From NCBI GenBank assembly GCA_012519025.1, contig JAAYQZ010000049.1, positions 1 through 44,975 on the forward strand: 44,975 nt of DNA, written 5' to 3'. The notes under the pieces were generated by a model. That model was given only the letters and a program-made list of their open reading frames with translations. It did not search any database and was not told where the DNA came from. Numbering within the stretch: the stretch's first letter is position 1; every line of letters starts with the position of its first letter. Of the stretch, positions 8,542-17,224 are shown piece by piece. Origin of the DNA: Bacillota bacterium. Its GTDB lineage: Bacteria > Bacillota > Limnochordia > DTU087. The translations under genes and the position numbers were made by a program.

Positions 8542-8572
8542 ATCGGTCGGGTTCTTCTGTTCTATTCCAAGT

Positions 8573-10024
8573 TTAGTGTCTTACATCAATGTGGTAGTGT
8601 TCTGTATGAAAACCGGGCCACCCTTGATTGCGGCGATCCCGCTCTGTATCACCTTTGCGGGGTAATGTGATCAAGCGCTCCCCATCAGAGAATTCTCCAC
8701 CCCGCCTTTGATCCCTCGCTACTAGCTCAGCATGGAGTTCTTCGCATTTTTCGGCATAGTCTTTGGAAACCGCCAAGTTCGTCAACTCATGGGGATCGTC
8801 TTCAAGATTAAACAACTGCTCCTGCCCACCCTCGGGATACCAGATATATTTCCAAACTCCGTCGGTGATTCCAAAATATGATGGTTCGTCATTAGCAGTT
8901 GATTCAACATAGCGTCGGGGCTTCGATATTTCTCCCCGGGCCAAAGCGATGAGATCCATCCCATCAACATCCTCGGGCACACTGCCACCTGCCGCTGCAA
9001 GCAAAGTCGGGAGAATATCGGCGTGTGTTACCGGTGTTGTCACCTTGGTGCCGTGCATGCGATTTCCCCAACTTTTCGGCATTCTAAGTACATAAGGTAC
9101 GTGTGAAGAAGATTCATGGAAAAACACTTTACCGCCTGTATTGTGATCCCCGAGATACTCCCCATGATCTGATGTGTAGATGATTAGGGTATCATTGAAA
9201 AGATCCAAATCCTGAAGCGCCGCGAAGACTCGACCCATATTGTAATCGATTTGAGTAATCAAGCCGTAGTAGGCCGCACGGGCTTCCCGTATAACCTCCG
9301 GTGGTACCTGATCTGAGGACCAACCCTGCCGCAAGCGCTCAAAGGCTTCAGGGCAGGCATCATCTTTTGCCCAATCACCAACAAAGGGCTCTGGAATCGG
9401 GCTGTTGCGATACATGGAATAGTAAGGCTCAGGCGGATCAAAAGGTGGATGCGGCTTTGTATATGAACACCACAGGAAGAAAGGTACAGACGGATCCCGT
9501 CTTTCTTTAATGTATTCAACACACTGCTCCGAAATCCAAGAGGTCAAGGTGAGAGATTCAGGGACTGTGGACATGGTAGGGTAAAGTTCATTTTGTCCCA
9601 GCCCATGCCGCATCGGCTGATAGGGTGAGCCGGATTTAGCCATTTCTCTGTAATAATCTGCCGGCAAAATCATCTCATCAAAACCGTGTCGAACACGTTC
9701 CGGACCAAAATGCATTTTTCCAATTGCAGCCGTCTGATAGCCCAATTCCCGCAAGTAAGCCGGCAAAGTATCATGCCTGCCCATAACGTTTGTTGTCGGA
9801 CCATTCCCCCTCATACCATGGGTGCCCACAAACTTACCGGTCATAATACCGACCCTGGCCGGTACACATATGGGACAATCGGAGTAAGCAGCAGAAAACG
9901 TCACTCCTTCCCGGGCCAGAACATCGTAGTGAGGTGTGCGCATAAAGCTCGGTGCCGCATCACCAGCAGCATCGAACCGCTGCTGGTCTGTGGTGATTAG
10001 CAAAATATTTGGTGCCGTTGTCAT
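8573..10024 (-). CDS. Sulfatase, Cys-type (arylsulfatase family)
   Basis: This 483-residue sulfatase would remove sulfate esters from sugars or other alcohols. The signature CVPAR (Cys53, motif CxPxR) is the site converted to formylglycine. Other family marks are DQQR at residues 13-16 (calcium ligand), GKMHFG, and SDHGEYLGDH (second metal site). No signal peptide is present, so the substrate is probably imported or the enzyme is intracellular. It starts at ATG 10024 after AAGGAGG. It follows the Gfo/Idh oxidoreductase by 29 nt in one operon and ends in a terminator. No maturase (anaerobic SME) is encoded in this window, so activation depends on a gene elsewhere. Confidence 0.95.
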   Translation of the reverse strand: MTTAPNILLITTDQQRFDAAGDAAPSFMRTPHYDVLAREGVTFSAAYSDCPICVPARVGIMTGKFVGTHGMRGNGPTTNVMGRHDTLPAYLRELGYQTAAIGKMHFGPERVRHGFDEMILPADYYREMAKSGSPYQPMRHGLGQNELYPTMSTVPESLTLTSWISEQCVEYIKERRDPSVPFFLWCSYTKPHPPFDPPEPYYSMYRNSPIPEPFVGDWAKDDACPEAFERLRQGWSSDQVPPEVIREARAAYYGLITQIDYNMGRVFAALQDLDLFNDTLIIYTSDHGEYLGDHNTGGKVFFHESSSHVPYVLRMPKSWGNRMHGTKVTTPVTHADILPTLLAAAGGSVPEDVDGMDLIALARGEISKPRRYVESTANDEPSYFGITDGVWKYIWYPEGGQEQLFNLEDDPHELTNLAVSKDYAEKCEELHAELVARDQRRGGEFSDGERLITLPRKGDTERDRRNQGWPGFHTEHYHIDVRH

Positions 10025-10053
10025 GTGTCATCCTCCTTGCGAAAAAATCTTCA

Positions 10054-11073
10054 TTAAAGGACCTCGACCCACTTTCCCACCCTTACCGCTTTCTGCAGGG
10101 CATCCATAACCCTCATATTCTTGTACGCGTCTTCAGGATCAACCGGCAAAGGCTGTTTGGCCAAAACTGCATCACAAAATGCTTTTACCTGCAGTTCGTA
10201 AGCTGACACAAAGGGAAGAGTTTCTTTGACAGCACCATCTTGCTCACCATAACCAACCCTTCCACCTATGATAAGTTCCGCCGGTGCATCTTCTGCCTTC
10301 CACGGGCGCCTAACTGTTATAACACCTTCCGTACCTACAATATCCATACACTGTCTTGGGGCTGCATCAAAGCTCACATCAAAGGATGCCACCTTACCGT
10401 TGGGGAAATTTAAGATACCAACCATAGAGGTGTCTACGTTATTTTCCAATTCAGCTTGGGCCGCTACAGTTACTGGTTCTTGATCAAAAATCAGGCGGGC
10501 ACTGTGGACACAATAGCATCCAACATCCATCAAACTGCCTCCGGCAAGAGTTTCACTGTAGCGGATGTTTGCCTTATCGGGCAGTGGGAATGAAAAAGCA
10601 GATCTAATCAACTTAGGTTCACCGATGTGACCCTCGGAGATTATAGTTTTGATCCGATCATATTGAGGATGAAACTGGTACATGAATGCCTCCATGAAAA
10701 ACACACCGGAGTCTTCACAAAAATCAATTATGCGTCGGGCTTCAAGGGCATCTATGGCAGCAGGTTTCTCACAAAGAACATGTTTGCCGGCTTTGGCTGC
10801 TTTAATAGTCCATTCCGCATGCAAGCTGTTGGGCAAGGGTATATACACAGCATCAATCTCGGGGTCATTCAAGAGCTCTTCATATGACTTGTACATTTTA
10901 ACACTTTCCAGATCCTTACCGGTATCTTTACTAAGCTGGTTCAAATAAGGTTTGAGCTTCTCCGCCCCGCGACTTGCCACTGCCTCCAGCTTTGCTTCCG
11001 CTGTATTCAATATGGCCGGCACCACAGAAATAAGACCTATGCGGGCCGTACTTAGAATTCCCCACTTGACCAC
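10054..11073 (-). CDS. Gfo/Idh/MocA-family NAD(P)-dependent oxidoreductase
   Basis: This is a 339-residue sugar or inositol dehydrogenase-like protein. The N-terminal nucleotide-binding fold begins at WGILSTARIG, and the conserved CEKPAA motif (the EKP lysine) follows the GKHVL strand. GGSLMDVGCY and the C-terminal sheet region match the family. The start is a GTG at 11073 preceded by AAAGGAG; longer in-frame readings lack ribosome sites. Its operon partner is the sulfatase, suggesting the two process one sulfated sugar or polyol, although substrate and cofactor cannot be read here. The MFS operon diverges upstream across a 240-base spacer. Confidence 0.92.
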   Translation of the reverse strand: MVKWGILSTARIGLISVVPAILNTAEAKLEAVASRGAEKLKPYLNQLSKDTGKDLESVKMYKSYEELLNDPEIDAVYIPLPNSLHAEWTIKAAKAGKHVLCEKPAAIDALEARRIIDFCEDSGVFFMEAFMYQFHPQYDRIKTIISEGHIGEPKLIRSAFSFPLPDKANIRYSETLAGGSLMDVGCYCVHSARLIFDQEPVTVAAQAELENNVDTSMVGILNFPNGKVASFDVSFDAAPRQCMDIVGTEGVITVRRPWKAEDAPAELIIGGRVGYGEQDGAVKETLPFVSAYELQVKAFCDAVLAKQPLPVDPEDAYKNMRVMDALQKAVRVGKWVEVL

Positions 11074-11220
11074 ATTATCTCTCCTTTGTTTGCGGTGTGT
11101 TTGCACCATTTTCATTCCACACAAATGCTATTCATCCTTTTTAGATCTACCTATAGGGATATGGTTTAGATCCTAATCTTCTCAAGCTTTAGAACCGGAA
11201 TGCTTAATGAGACCTGTTCT

Positions 11221-11246
11221 GCAGGAGTTTATCTGTATCTCGAGAA
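11221..11246 (+). promoter_or_regulatory. Recurrent leader element GCAGGA-N17-GAA (copy before the MFS gene)
   Basis: GCAGGA at 11221-11226 and GAA at 11244-11246 keep the exact 17-nt spacing seen before three other genes, oriented toward the MFS transporter and about 67 nt before its ATG. In the rest of the 240-base spacer I see no convincing -35/-10 pair. Confidence 0.4.
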
Positions 11247-11313
11247 AGACACTGAGGTATAAACTAAATGCAAGCCAACGCGCTTCATAATCCTAAAAAC
11301 GCCAGGTGATATA

Positions 11314-12957
11314 ATGCCAAATCCTGCAGCTCAATCCAAAACAACTTTTGCCGGGGTGTCCGGTGAAATACAAAAAGACTTGAATCTTTCTATTCGAGAA
11401 GGGGCCCTAAATACCGTGTTTTCCACGGTGATTACCGGTTCTTTTTTAGTTGGTTTTGCCTTAGAGCTCGGCGCCACCAAGGCTCAAATCGGTCTGCTCG
11501 CGGCTTTACCGCCTATGCTAAATGTGGTTCAGATTCTTGGCTCTTACTTTGTGACCAAAGTAGGCAGTTCGAAGCGGGTATGCGTCTTAAGTGCAGGCCT
11601 TTACCGATTGGTATGGTTATGTATCGCTTTGATACCTTTGATGATGTTTTGGTCTACCGGCCAATGGGGGGCTGTAACAGTACTTATTGCCTTTCTGACC
11701 GTTGCCAGCCTATTTGCTTCTCTAAGTGGAGTCGCCTGGATGACATGGGTTACTGAACTTGTGCCCGAGTCTGTGCGGGGGCGTTTTTTTGGGCGCCGCA
11801 ACATGATAGCCAGTGCCGCCGGAATGGTAGCATCTTTAGCTGCCGCCCAGTTCATAGATGGTTGGCAAATGAGTCAAAGCACATCTTCCGGACGGTTGAT
11901 GGGTTTTACCATATTATTCGGCGCAGGTTTGGCTTTCGGGATCGTGGGACTATTGGGACTGAGCCGCATTTCCGATGTTAAACTATCCAACAGCGGGAGT
12001 GAGTCTTCCTTTTGGCAGGACATCAGGCGCCCCTTTAAAGATCAAGGTTTTTTGCGGTGGATCCTATTTTCCACAATTTGGGCTTTTGCCGTTGGAGTCG
12101 GCAGCCCCTTCTTTGATGTGTATTTGTTAGATGATCTAGGCATGCAGTTTTCCTTGATTGCTATCTTGGGATTGGTCAGAGGGATTACAAACACCTTTGG
12201 AATGCGTCTTTGGGGCAATCTAGTAGACGGCATTGGGAGCAAACCGCTTTTGACAATATGCTCTGTAGGCGGGGCTTTGGTCCCTTTGTTGTGGGTGCTT
12301 GCAACTCCATCAAATTGGAGCATTCTTTGGGCGGTCTATTTTCTAAATGGACTTGCTTGGTCCGGTATCGGACTTGCCTCTTCCCAGCTGCTGATGTCCA
12401 CCGCTCCTCGGGAAAGTGCCAGTATGTATTTTGCTGTATTTGCGGCCATTACCGGTATCGCCGGCACAATTTCTCCCCTGCTTGGTGGCTCCTTGGCCGG
12501 CATATTTACTCCCCTTACTTTAGAGGTAGGTACAGTGAGTTTGGGCGGTTTACAGCTTCTATTTATAGTGACTGCAGTGCTGCGCTTACTGTCTTTGCTT
12601 TTGCTCAAACCGGTACCGGTGGCTAAGGACATGTCACTGGGGGAGATGATGACAAAGCTAAAAGCACTATCACCTTTGCAGGGACTCAAAATGCAGCAGC
12701 TCGGCGCCCACGCAGTGGAATCGACTTTTCTGCATATTGCCGAAGGTACGCTGCAAAGCGAGCGGCGCATCCGCGTACTCCTGGATCGCGGTATTGCCGT
12801 GACAGATCAGGTTAGAACCGCAACCAGGCAAATGGAAGGAAAAATCGATGCCGGTCTTTCCAGATGGGAAATGCTGTTGCAGACCCTCACAAATCCTTTA
12901 GTGAGATTCGTAAAACAAGTGATAAGATTTTTAAGGGATGATGAAAGTGATAAATAA
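11314..12957 (+). CDS. MFS transporter with a C-terminal cytoplasmic extension
   Basis: This 547-residue protein has about 12 hydrophobic segments in residues 1-433 and the MFS-type inter-helix motif PESVRGRFFGRRN (loop 2-3 region is less clear). Related proteins export drugs or import sugars; the substrate is not evident. Unusual is a charged, helical tail of about 114 residues after the last membrane helix, with LDRGIAVTDQVRTATRQME-like heptads that suggest a coiled coil. It starts at ATG 11314 with AGGTG upstream. The channel-like gene follows after 23 nt, so the two proteins are likely made together. Confidence 0.88.
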   Translation: MPNPAAQSKTTFAGVSGEIQKDLNLSIREGALNTVFSTVITGSFLVGFALELGATKAQIGLLAALPPMLNVVQILGSYFVTKVGSSKRVCVLSAGLYRLVWLCIALIPLMMFWSTGQWGAVTVLIAFLTVASLFASLSGVAWMTWVTELVPESVRGRFFGRRNMIASAAGMVASLAAAQFIDGWQMSQSTSSGRLMGFTILFGAGLAFGIVGLLGLSRISDVKLSNSGSESSFWQDIRRPFKDQGFLRWILFSTIWAFAVGVGSPFFDVYLLDDLGMQFSLIAILGLVRGITNTFGMRLWGNLVDGIGSKPLLTICSVGGALVPLLWVLATPSNWSILWAVYFLNGLAWSGIGLASSQLLMSTAPRESASMYFAVFAAITGIAGTISPLLGGSLAGIFTPLTLEVGTVSLGGLQLLFIVTAVLRLLSLLLLKPVPVAKDMSLGEMMTKLKALSPLQGLKMQQLGAHAVESTFLHIAEGTLQSERRIRVLLDRGIAVTDQVRTATRQMEGKIDAGLSRWEMLLQTLTNPLVRFVKQVIRFLRDDESDK

Positions 12958-12980
12958 CTTGTAAAGGGGTTTTAGCGTTT

Positions 12981-13814
12981 ATGGTGGGACATTTCCAAGT
13001 GTTTTATCGGGCCTTAACTGACCAAATAGCAGGCTTACTTGCAGCGTATTTGCCCCGCATTGGTCACGGAGTAATAATCATTATTATTGGTGCCATTGTT
13101 GCGGCCTTTGGGCGCAAACTAATTCAATTTGTCCTAAGGCTGCTCGGTGTTGACGTTTTTTTAGGCAGACTCGGAGTAGATCGCCTGCTAGAACAGGAAA
13201 AAATCAGCCGCAAACCCTCACAATTGGTGGGCGCTTTATTTTTCGGGTTAGCCTGGTTTATGGCAGTCTTGATGGCGCTGGATGTTTTGGGGTTGGAGAC
13301 TGCCTCTTTGCTGTTGGAAAATCTGGTAGGTTACTTGCCCAGATTGATCACATCCCTTGTGATGCTGGGCCTTGGGCTATATGCCGTAGATTTCATCACC
13401 GATTTGTTAAAGGAACTGTATCTTCCTAACCGGCCCTCGCTTACGCCGACAATAGTAGCCTTTACCCGCTGGGGGCTTACACTGCTTGTGGTGTTGGCAG
13501 TTATGGAGCATTTAGGAATAGCCAAATCTCTGGTCACATTGATATTATCCACTGCATTAGGAGGCACAGCCCTTACTTTGGTGTTGGCTTTCGGACTAGG
13601 AGGCATAGATTGGGCGAAAAACGTCTTAGCAGGCCACACGCTTAAGCGGCACACGCAAAAAGGCCGTTATATATTGTGGCAAGCGGAAAAGCTCCAGATT
13701 CAAAAAATCGGTCTAACTGCCACAGAACTGCAAAGGCAAAACAGCGACGAGATCTTGCTGATCGCCAACACAATGTTGCTGGCGGATGTTCTCCATATGC
13801 CGACTGAGCACTAA
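12981..13814 (+). CDS. Membrane protein with conserved TM-helix repeats (small MscS/CmpX-like)
   Basis: This is a 277-residue protein with about five membrane helices (residues near 25-45, 85-105, 113-135, 160-177 and 182-205). Glycine-rich pore-like helices such as TALGGTALTLVLAFGLGG resemble the helix lining MscS-type channels. The beta domain that follows that helix in true MscS proteins is missing; only about 70 polar residues remain. This matches the 'conserved TM helix' group often annotated as mechanosensitive-like. The start at ATG 12981 is preceded by AAAGGGG. It forms an operon with the MFS gene and overlaps the convergent gene at its 3' end by 4 nt. Confidence 0.75.
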   Translation: MVGHFQVFYRALTDQIAGLLAAYLPRIGHGVIIIIIGAIVAAFGRKLIQFVLRLLGVDVFLGRLGVDRLLEQEKISRKPSQLVGALFFGLAWFMAVLMALDVLGLETASLLLENLVGYLPRLITSLVMLGLGLYAVDFITDLLKELYLPNRPSLTPTIVAFTRWGLTLLVVLAVMEHLGIAKSLVTLILSTALGGTALTLVLAFGLGGIDWAKNVLAGHTLKRHTQKGRYILWQAEKLQIQKIGLTATELQRQNSDEILLIANTMLLADVLHMPTEH

Positions 13815-14236
13815 AGCAAAAAAAGCAAACCATCTCGAAGATCAAAATACGCTAAAGCCGTAAGTCCAGCCTTTTCCGTCAATCTAATTGTCAGTATTTG
13901 CGGGTCTGAGCCGGGCAGCATGGGAATAGAAAGATAAAACTCCGCAGCAACGGTTCCCCGGGGGCGAACTGCAACCATCAACCGCTCCCCGGGCATAATA
14001 GTCCAATCCGCCGGAGGCTGTATGGTCAAATAACCTTGAATTCTGCTATCAGTCTTGTTTGTTAGGATCAGCTGTACTTCACCAAACGAATCAGGAGGTG
14101 GAAAAGGCTTGGTGTATCGCAAACGCAGCCGGACTTTATCTTTTATCCCACCCGGGAGCGGTGCCAGGATGTGTTTATCCACCAATTCCACCCCTTCCTT
14201 ATTTAATGCAGGGATATTAATCAAACAGTTCCCCAT
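13811..14236 (-). CDS. Small beta-rich protein of unknown function
   Basis: This 141-residue protein has no signal and alternating hydrophobic/polar strands (VRLRLRYTKPF, GEVQLILTNKT, IQGYLTIQPPADW, MVAVRPRGTVAAEFYLSI) that suggest an Ig-like or NEW3-type beta sandwich. I do not recognise a named family. Its ATG directly follows the PHP gene stop (TAA then ATG), so translation is probably coupled. A later start near GGAAGGGG, about ten codons in, is also possible. It is the last gene of the flavin reductase-NagA-PHP run. Confidence 0.6.
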   Translation of the reverse strand: MGNCLINIPALNKEGVELVDKHILAPLPGGIKDKVRLRLRYTKPFPPPDSFGEVQLILTNKTDSRIQGYLTIQPPADWTIMPGERLMVAVRPRGTVAAEFYLSIPMLPGSDPQILTIRLTEKAGLTALAYFDLRDGLLFLL

Positions 14237-15028
14237 TTATATTTTTGCCAAAGCACCGGTGTAGTCTTGAATCTCCCTTTCTGGCACAATACAATCTGAC
14301 ATCTGCAGCCCCACTTTTTCGGCAATTTCCTTCACGAACACATAGCGGCCGATTTGCGCTAATGAATGGGCATCCGAACCTAATACAATCTTTACTCCCG
14401 CCTGTTTGGCAAGTTCAAACAATCGATAATAAGTGGCTCTTTGCTGGGGATTTGTTTTGTTGGACATTCCTTCATTTAGTTCTACGGCCACTTGATATTC
14501 CCGACAGCTTTCCATTATTTCTCGAAAATCATCTAAAACAGGGCCTTCAAAAGCCTGAACCATGGAAAGTTGACTAATTAGGGCTCCAGGGTGTGCTAAA
14601 GCATTAGGCCGGGCTGTGGAAATGGTTTTATGCACCCACTCCAGCCACTTTGCATAAATTGTTTGCTCGTCTTTAGATTCCCGAAAACTACCGTCATGCC
14701 ACCATATATCAGTGCCGGGGAATTTGTGGAAGGAAGCAATAACCCAATCAAGTCCATCGGTCGGACTCACCAGCGTCCCGTCCAAACGAGAGGCATCGGC
14801 ATCTATTTCCGCGCCGAGCACAACATTGGGATCATCCGGCAGTTCTTCGGCAATTTTTTGAATACGCTTTATATCCTTGGGCACAAAAATATGTTCCGTT
14901 ATGGCTATGCGAGACAAACCGACTTCCCGCTGTTTTTGATGTATGGCATCCACAGTGACATCATCATGGGAATGGCCGGAATATATGGTATGGACATGGG
15001 AGTCATATGCAAATATATCTGTTGACAT
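14237..15028 (-). CDS. PHP-domain phosphoesterase (histidinol-phosphatase-like)
   Basis: This 263-residue metal-dependent hydrolase has the PHP motifs in order: DSHVHTIYSGHS (motif I), AITEH (motif II), a Glu in GAEIDAD, HPGAL, and SDAHS near the C-terminus. Members hydrolyse phosphate esters such as histidinol phosphate, or short nucleic-acid phosphodiesters. No his operon neighbours are present, so a general phosphoesterase role is safer. I choose the ATG at 15028 with GGTGG upstream; a GTG three codons earlier is possible. It follows nagA by about 30 nt. Confidence 0.88.
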   Translation of the reverse strand: MSTDIFAYDSHVHTIYSGHSHDDVTVDAIHQKQREVGLSRIAITEHIFVPKDIKRIQKIAEELPDDPNVVLGAEIDADASRLDGTLVSPTDGLDWVIASFHKFPGTDIWWHDGSFRESKDEQTIYAKWLEWVHKTISTARPNALAHPGALISQLSMVQAFEGPVLDDFREIMESCREYQVAVELNEGMSNKTNPQQRATYYRLFELAKQAGVKIVLGSDAHSLAQIGRYVFVKEIAEKVGLQMSDCIVPEREIQDYTGALAKI

Positions 15029-15057
15029 GATTACCACCGCTTTCTGTAACTGTGCAT

Positions 15058-16269
15058 TCAGGAGGCAAAGACCTCCTGCCCACCGACAAAAGTTCTTACA
15101 ACGGAAAGTTCTTCGTCTAAGACTGTAATATCCCCGTATTTACCCGCGTCGAGACTGCCGGTCACATCATTAATACCCAGGATTCTCGCCGGTGTGGCTG
15201 TAGCCATTTCAACCGCCTCTTTCAGCGGAATACCTGCCAGCTCCACCATAGTGCGGACCAAGTCATTCCCGGTAACAACACTGCCGGCAAAAGCGCTCCC
15301 ATCCGGCAGCCAGGCAACTCCATCATCAACAATAATCTCTTGACCTTCTGCGGCACTTCCCAGAATATACCTGCCCTCTCCCATTCCTGCCGGTGCCAAC
15401 GCATCAGAACAAAGGGCCATGCCCTGGGAGCCTTTGCATTTATAGGCGAGCTTTAGAAGAGCAGGTGGCAAATGCTTACCATCGGCAATCACTTCCACTG
15501 TCAAAGAGTCCAAAAGCAGACCTGATTCCACCGGGCCGGCCACCCGGAAACAATTCACCCTTCTCACACCCGGCATCCCGGACCACAGGTGAGTTATATG
15601 AGAATAACCGGCATCTACTGCCTGGAGTATCTCTTCATAGGTGGCATTGGAATGCCCTATAGCAGCGAGAATGCCCCTTTTTCGTAGTTCACGGCCCAAT
15701 TCAAGGCCACCGGGCAGTTCCGGTGCAGCTGACACCCGCACAATAAACGGATACTTGTCAAGTATCTGTAGGTACTCATCTCGATCAGGGTACTTTAGGT
15801 AGCGGGGATCCTGGGCTCCGCGCTGCTCGTATGAAAAATATGGTCCTTCCAAATGCACACCCCAAAGGCGGGCACCAGTTATGCTGTCACGGCAGCTTGC
15901 GAAATTGTCCAATGCCGCCTCCAGTTGAGACAGTGAACTTGTTAAAGTAGTTGGTATTAAACTGGTAGTACCTCCGGCGGCGTGACTTGCGGCCATGGCT
16001 GCAAGTGCTGCTTTTGAGGCATCCATAAAGTCCCCGCCACCTCCACCGTGAGCATGCATATCAATAAACCCGGGCACTATCCATGCCCCGCCTACATCTA
16101 TATTAGGCAAGGCTTGAAAAGTCCCGGCACTGTTTTCATCATCCATGTCAAATACTTGGGCGATCTTTTCGCCGCGTATGTGTATGCCTCCCCGGTTCAG
16201 AACCCGGTGGGGAGTCATTACCCTGCCGTTTACAAGGCAAAATTCTTTTGTTAGACCGCTTTTCACCAT
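15058..16269 (-). CDS. nagA: N-acetylglucosamine-6-phosphate deacetylase
   Basis: This roughly 403-residue amidohydrolase converts GlcNAc-6-P to GlcN-6-P plus acetate in the cytoplasm. Visible family motifs are PGFIDMHAHGGGGGDFMD (metal HxH and glycine-rich loop), HLEGPYFS (metal Glu), AIGHSNATYEE (His), THLWSGMPGV (usual form THLFNAM) and CSDALAPAGMG (catalytic Asp). The ATG at 16269 has GAAAGGG at about 9 nt; an ATG three codons earlier overlaps that site. No nagB lies in the window. It stands before the PHP gene and after the flavin reductase gene on the same strand. With the ChbG-like gene it points to amino-sugar use. Confidence 0.93.
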   Translation of the reverse strand: MVKSGLTKEFCLVNGRVMTPHRVLNRGGIHIRGEKIAQVFDMDDENSAGTFQALPNIDVGGAWIVPGFIDMHAHGGGGGDFMDASKAALAAMAASHAAGGTTSLIPTTLTSSLSQLEAALDNFASCRDSITGARLWGVHLEGPYFSYEQRGAQDPRYLKYPDRDEYLQILDKYPFIVRVSAAPELPGGLELGRELRKRGILAAIGHSNATYEEILQAVDAGYSHITHLWSGMPGVRRVNCFRVAGPVESGLLLDSLTVEVIADGKHLPPALLKLAYKCKGSQGMALCSDALAPAGMGEGRYILGSAAEGQEIIVDDGVAWLPDGSAFAGSVVTGNDLVRTMVELAGIPLKEAVEMATATPARILGINDVTGSLDAGKYGDITVLDEELSVVRTFVGGQEVFAS

Positions 16270-16348
16270 TTCGCCCATCCCTTTCGGACCGCAAGGAGAT
16301 CACCAAGCCCCAGCGATTTGGTATTTGCAGAGATTTGAATTATCTATG

Positions 16349-16388
16349 AAAAAGCCGCCACACCCGGACAAATTAGGTCTGCGGCGGC
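16349..16388 (-). terminator. Rho-independent terminator of the flavin reductase gene
   Basis: On the minus strand GCCGCC (16388-16383) pairs with GGCGGC (16359-16354), extended inward by GCA/TGT-type pairs, and five T follow. It separates the flavin reductase from nagA, which must then have its own promoter. Confidence 0.75.
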
Positions 16389-16422
16389 AGATATCTTACT
16401 TTCTCGCCGGTTTCCCGCTCAG

Positions 16423-16944
16423 TCAATCACTGCTGAGCTCGGCTTCGCCCATTTTATATCCCTGTGCCCAAGTGTACAACCGCTTTGTGTCTTCATCTTC
16501 ATGTTGGTGAGATGCCAACACTTCACCAACAAAGATCACATGGTCACCGGTTTCCAGTTGAGATACCAGTTTGCATTCGAAATTCGCCACGGCATCGCTT
16601 AAAAGCAGTGAGTCTATGGATACAGTAGGTTGGGTGGCCACTGGAAATTCCGCCATTTTGTCAAGTTCGCGGCCGGAGTTGGTCCCATAAAACAAGGCAG
16701 CTTCTGCCATTTCGCCGGATGGAAATGATAATACAAATTCCCCCGCTTTTTCTATTACTTTCCGGGAGTAGCGGGTTAAGCCTACCGAGATGGCAAACAT
16801 TGGCGGCTCATGGGAAGTAATCATAGTCCAACCCAGAGTGATGGGATTGTATCTGCCTTCGGGTGTTTTGGCAACAACAATAACCACGCCCTCAGGGTAT
16901 TTCCCCAAGATCGCTTGTTTGTAATCCCTTTGGATCTGCATCAT
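16423..16944 (-). CDS. Flavin reductase-like FMN-binding protein (split barrel)
   Basis: This 173-residue protein has the split beta-barrel pattern of flavin reductase/HpaC-like proteins: PEGVVIVVAKTPEGRYNPITLGWTMITSHEPPMFAISV read in parts, then RYSRKVIEKAGEFVLSFP and FECKLVSQLETGDHVIFVGEVLA. Such proteins bind FMN and reduce flavin or act as electron carriers in anaerobes. It is cytoplasmic and starts at ATG 16944 after AAGGAGAAG. It is monocistronic, with its own terminator. A divergent peptide-type ABC operon begins 280 bases away. The partner enzyme is unknown. Confidence 0.9.
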   Translation of the reverse strand: MMQIQRDYKQAILGKYPEGVVIVVAKTPEGRYNPITLGWTMITSHEPPMFAISVGLTRYSRKVIEKAGEFVLSFPSGEMAEAALFYGTNSGRELDKMAEFPVATQPTVSIDSLLLSDAVANFECKLVSQLETGDHVIFVGEVLASHQHEDEDTKRLYTWAQGYKMGEAELSSD

Positions 16945-17086
16945 TCTTCTCCTTCCATTTAATCAAAGGTTTTTCAGTTACCGACTCTACTCGCATAATC
17001 AATACTTATCTTTTTAGTTGTTTTTTCCTTTACCGCGGCCCTAGGGAATGAATTTAACCTGATCTTTAGCCATCACTCGACGAATA

Positions 17087-17097
17087 TATACAGTATA
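17087..17097. promoter_or_regulatory. Small palindrome in the spacer upstream of the family-5 binding protein
   Basis: TATAC-A-GTATA is an 11-bp perfect palindrome in the 280-base divergent spacer (16945-17224). A weak version of the recurrent leader (CTGATC, 17 nt, GAATA) overlaps it at 17059-17086. It may be an operator, but this is uncertain because AT-rich palindromes arise easily by chance. I find no convincing promoter elsewhere in the spacer. Confidence 0.25.
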
Positions 17098-17224
17098 CAA
17101 AGCAAAGATGTACGGATAACGTTATTAGCTGCTATTTCCTGTGGACGAAAAAAAGGGTTGTCAGGCCAAAACGTCTAATATCACAGTTATAGGTCAGTAA
17201 AATATAATTATACGGAGGTAAGAT

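Noticed and set aside
14630-15025. A 131-residue open frame on the plus strand
   Set aside because: It is antisense to the PHP gene, whose motifs are unambiguous.
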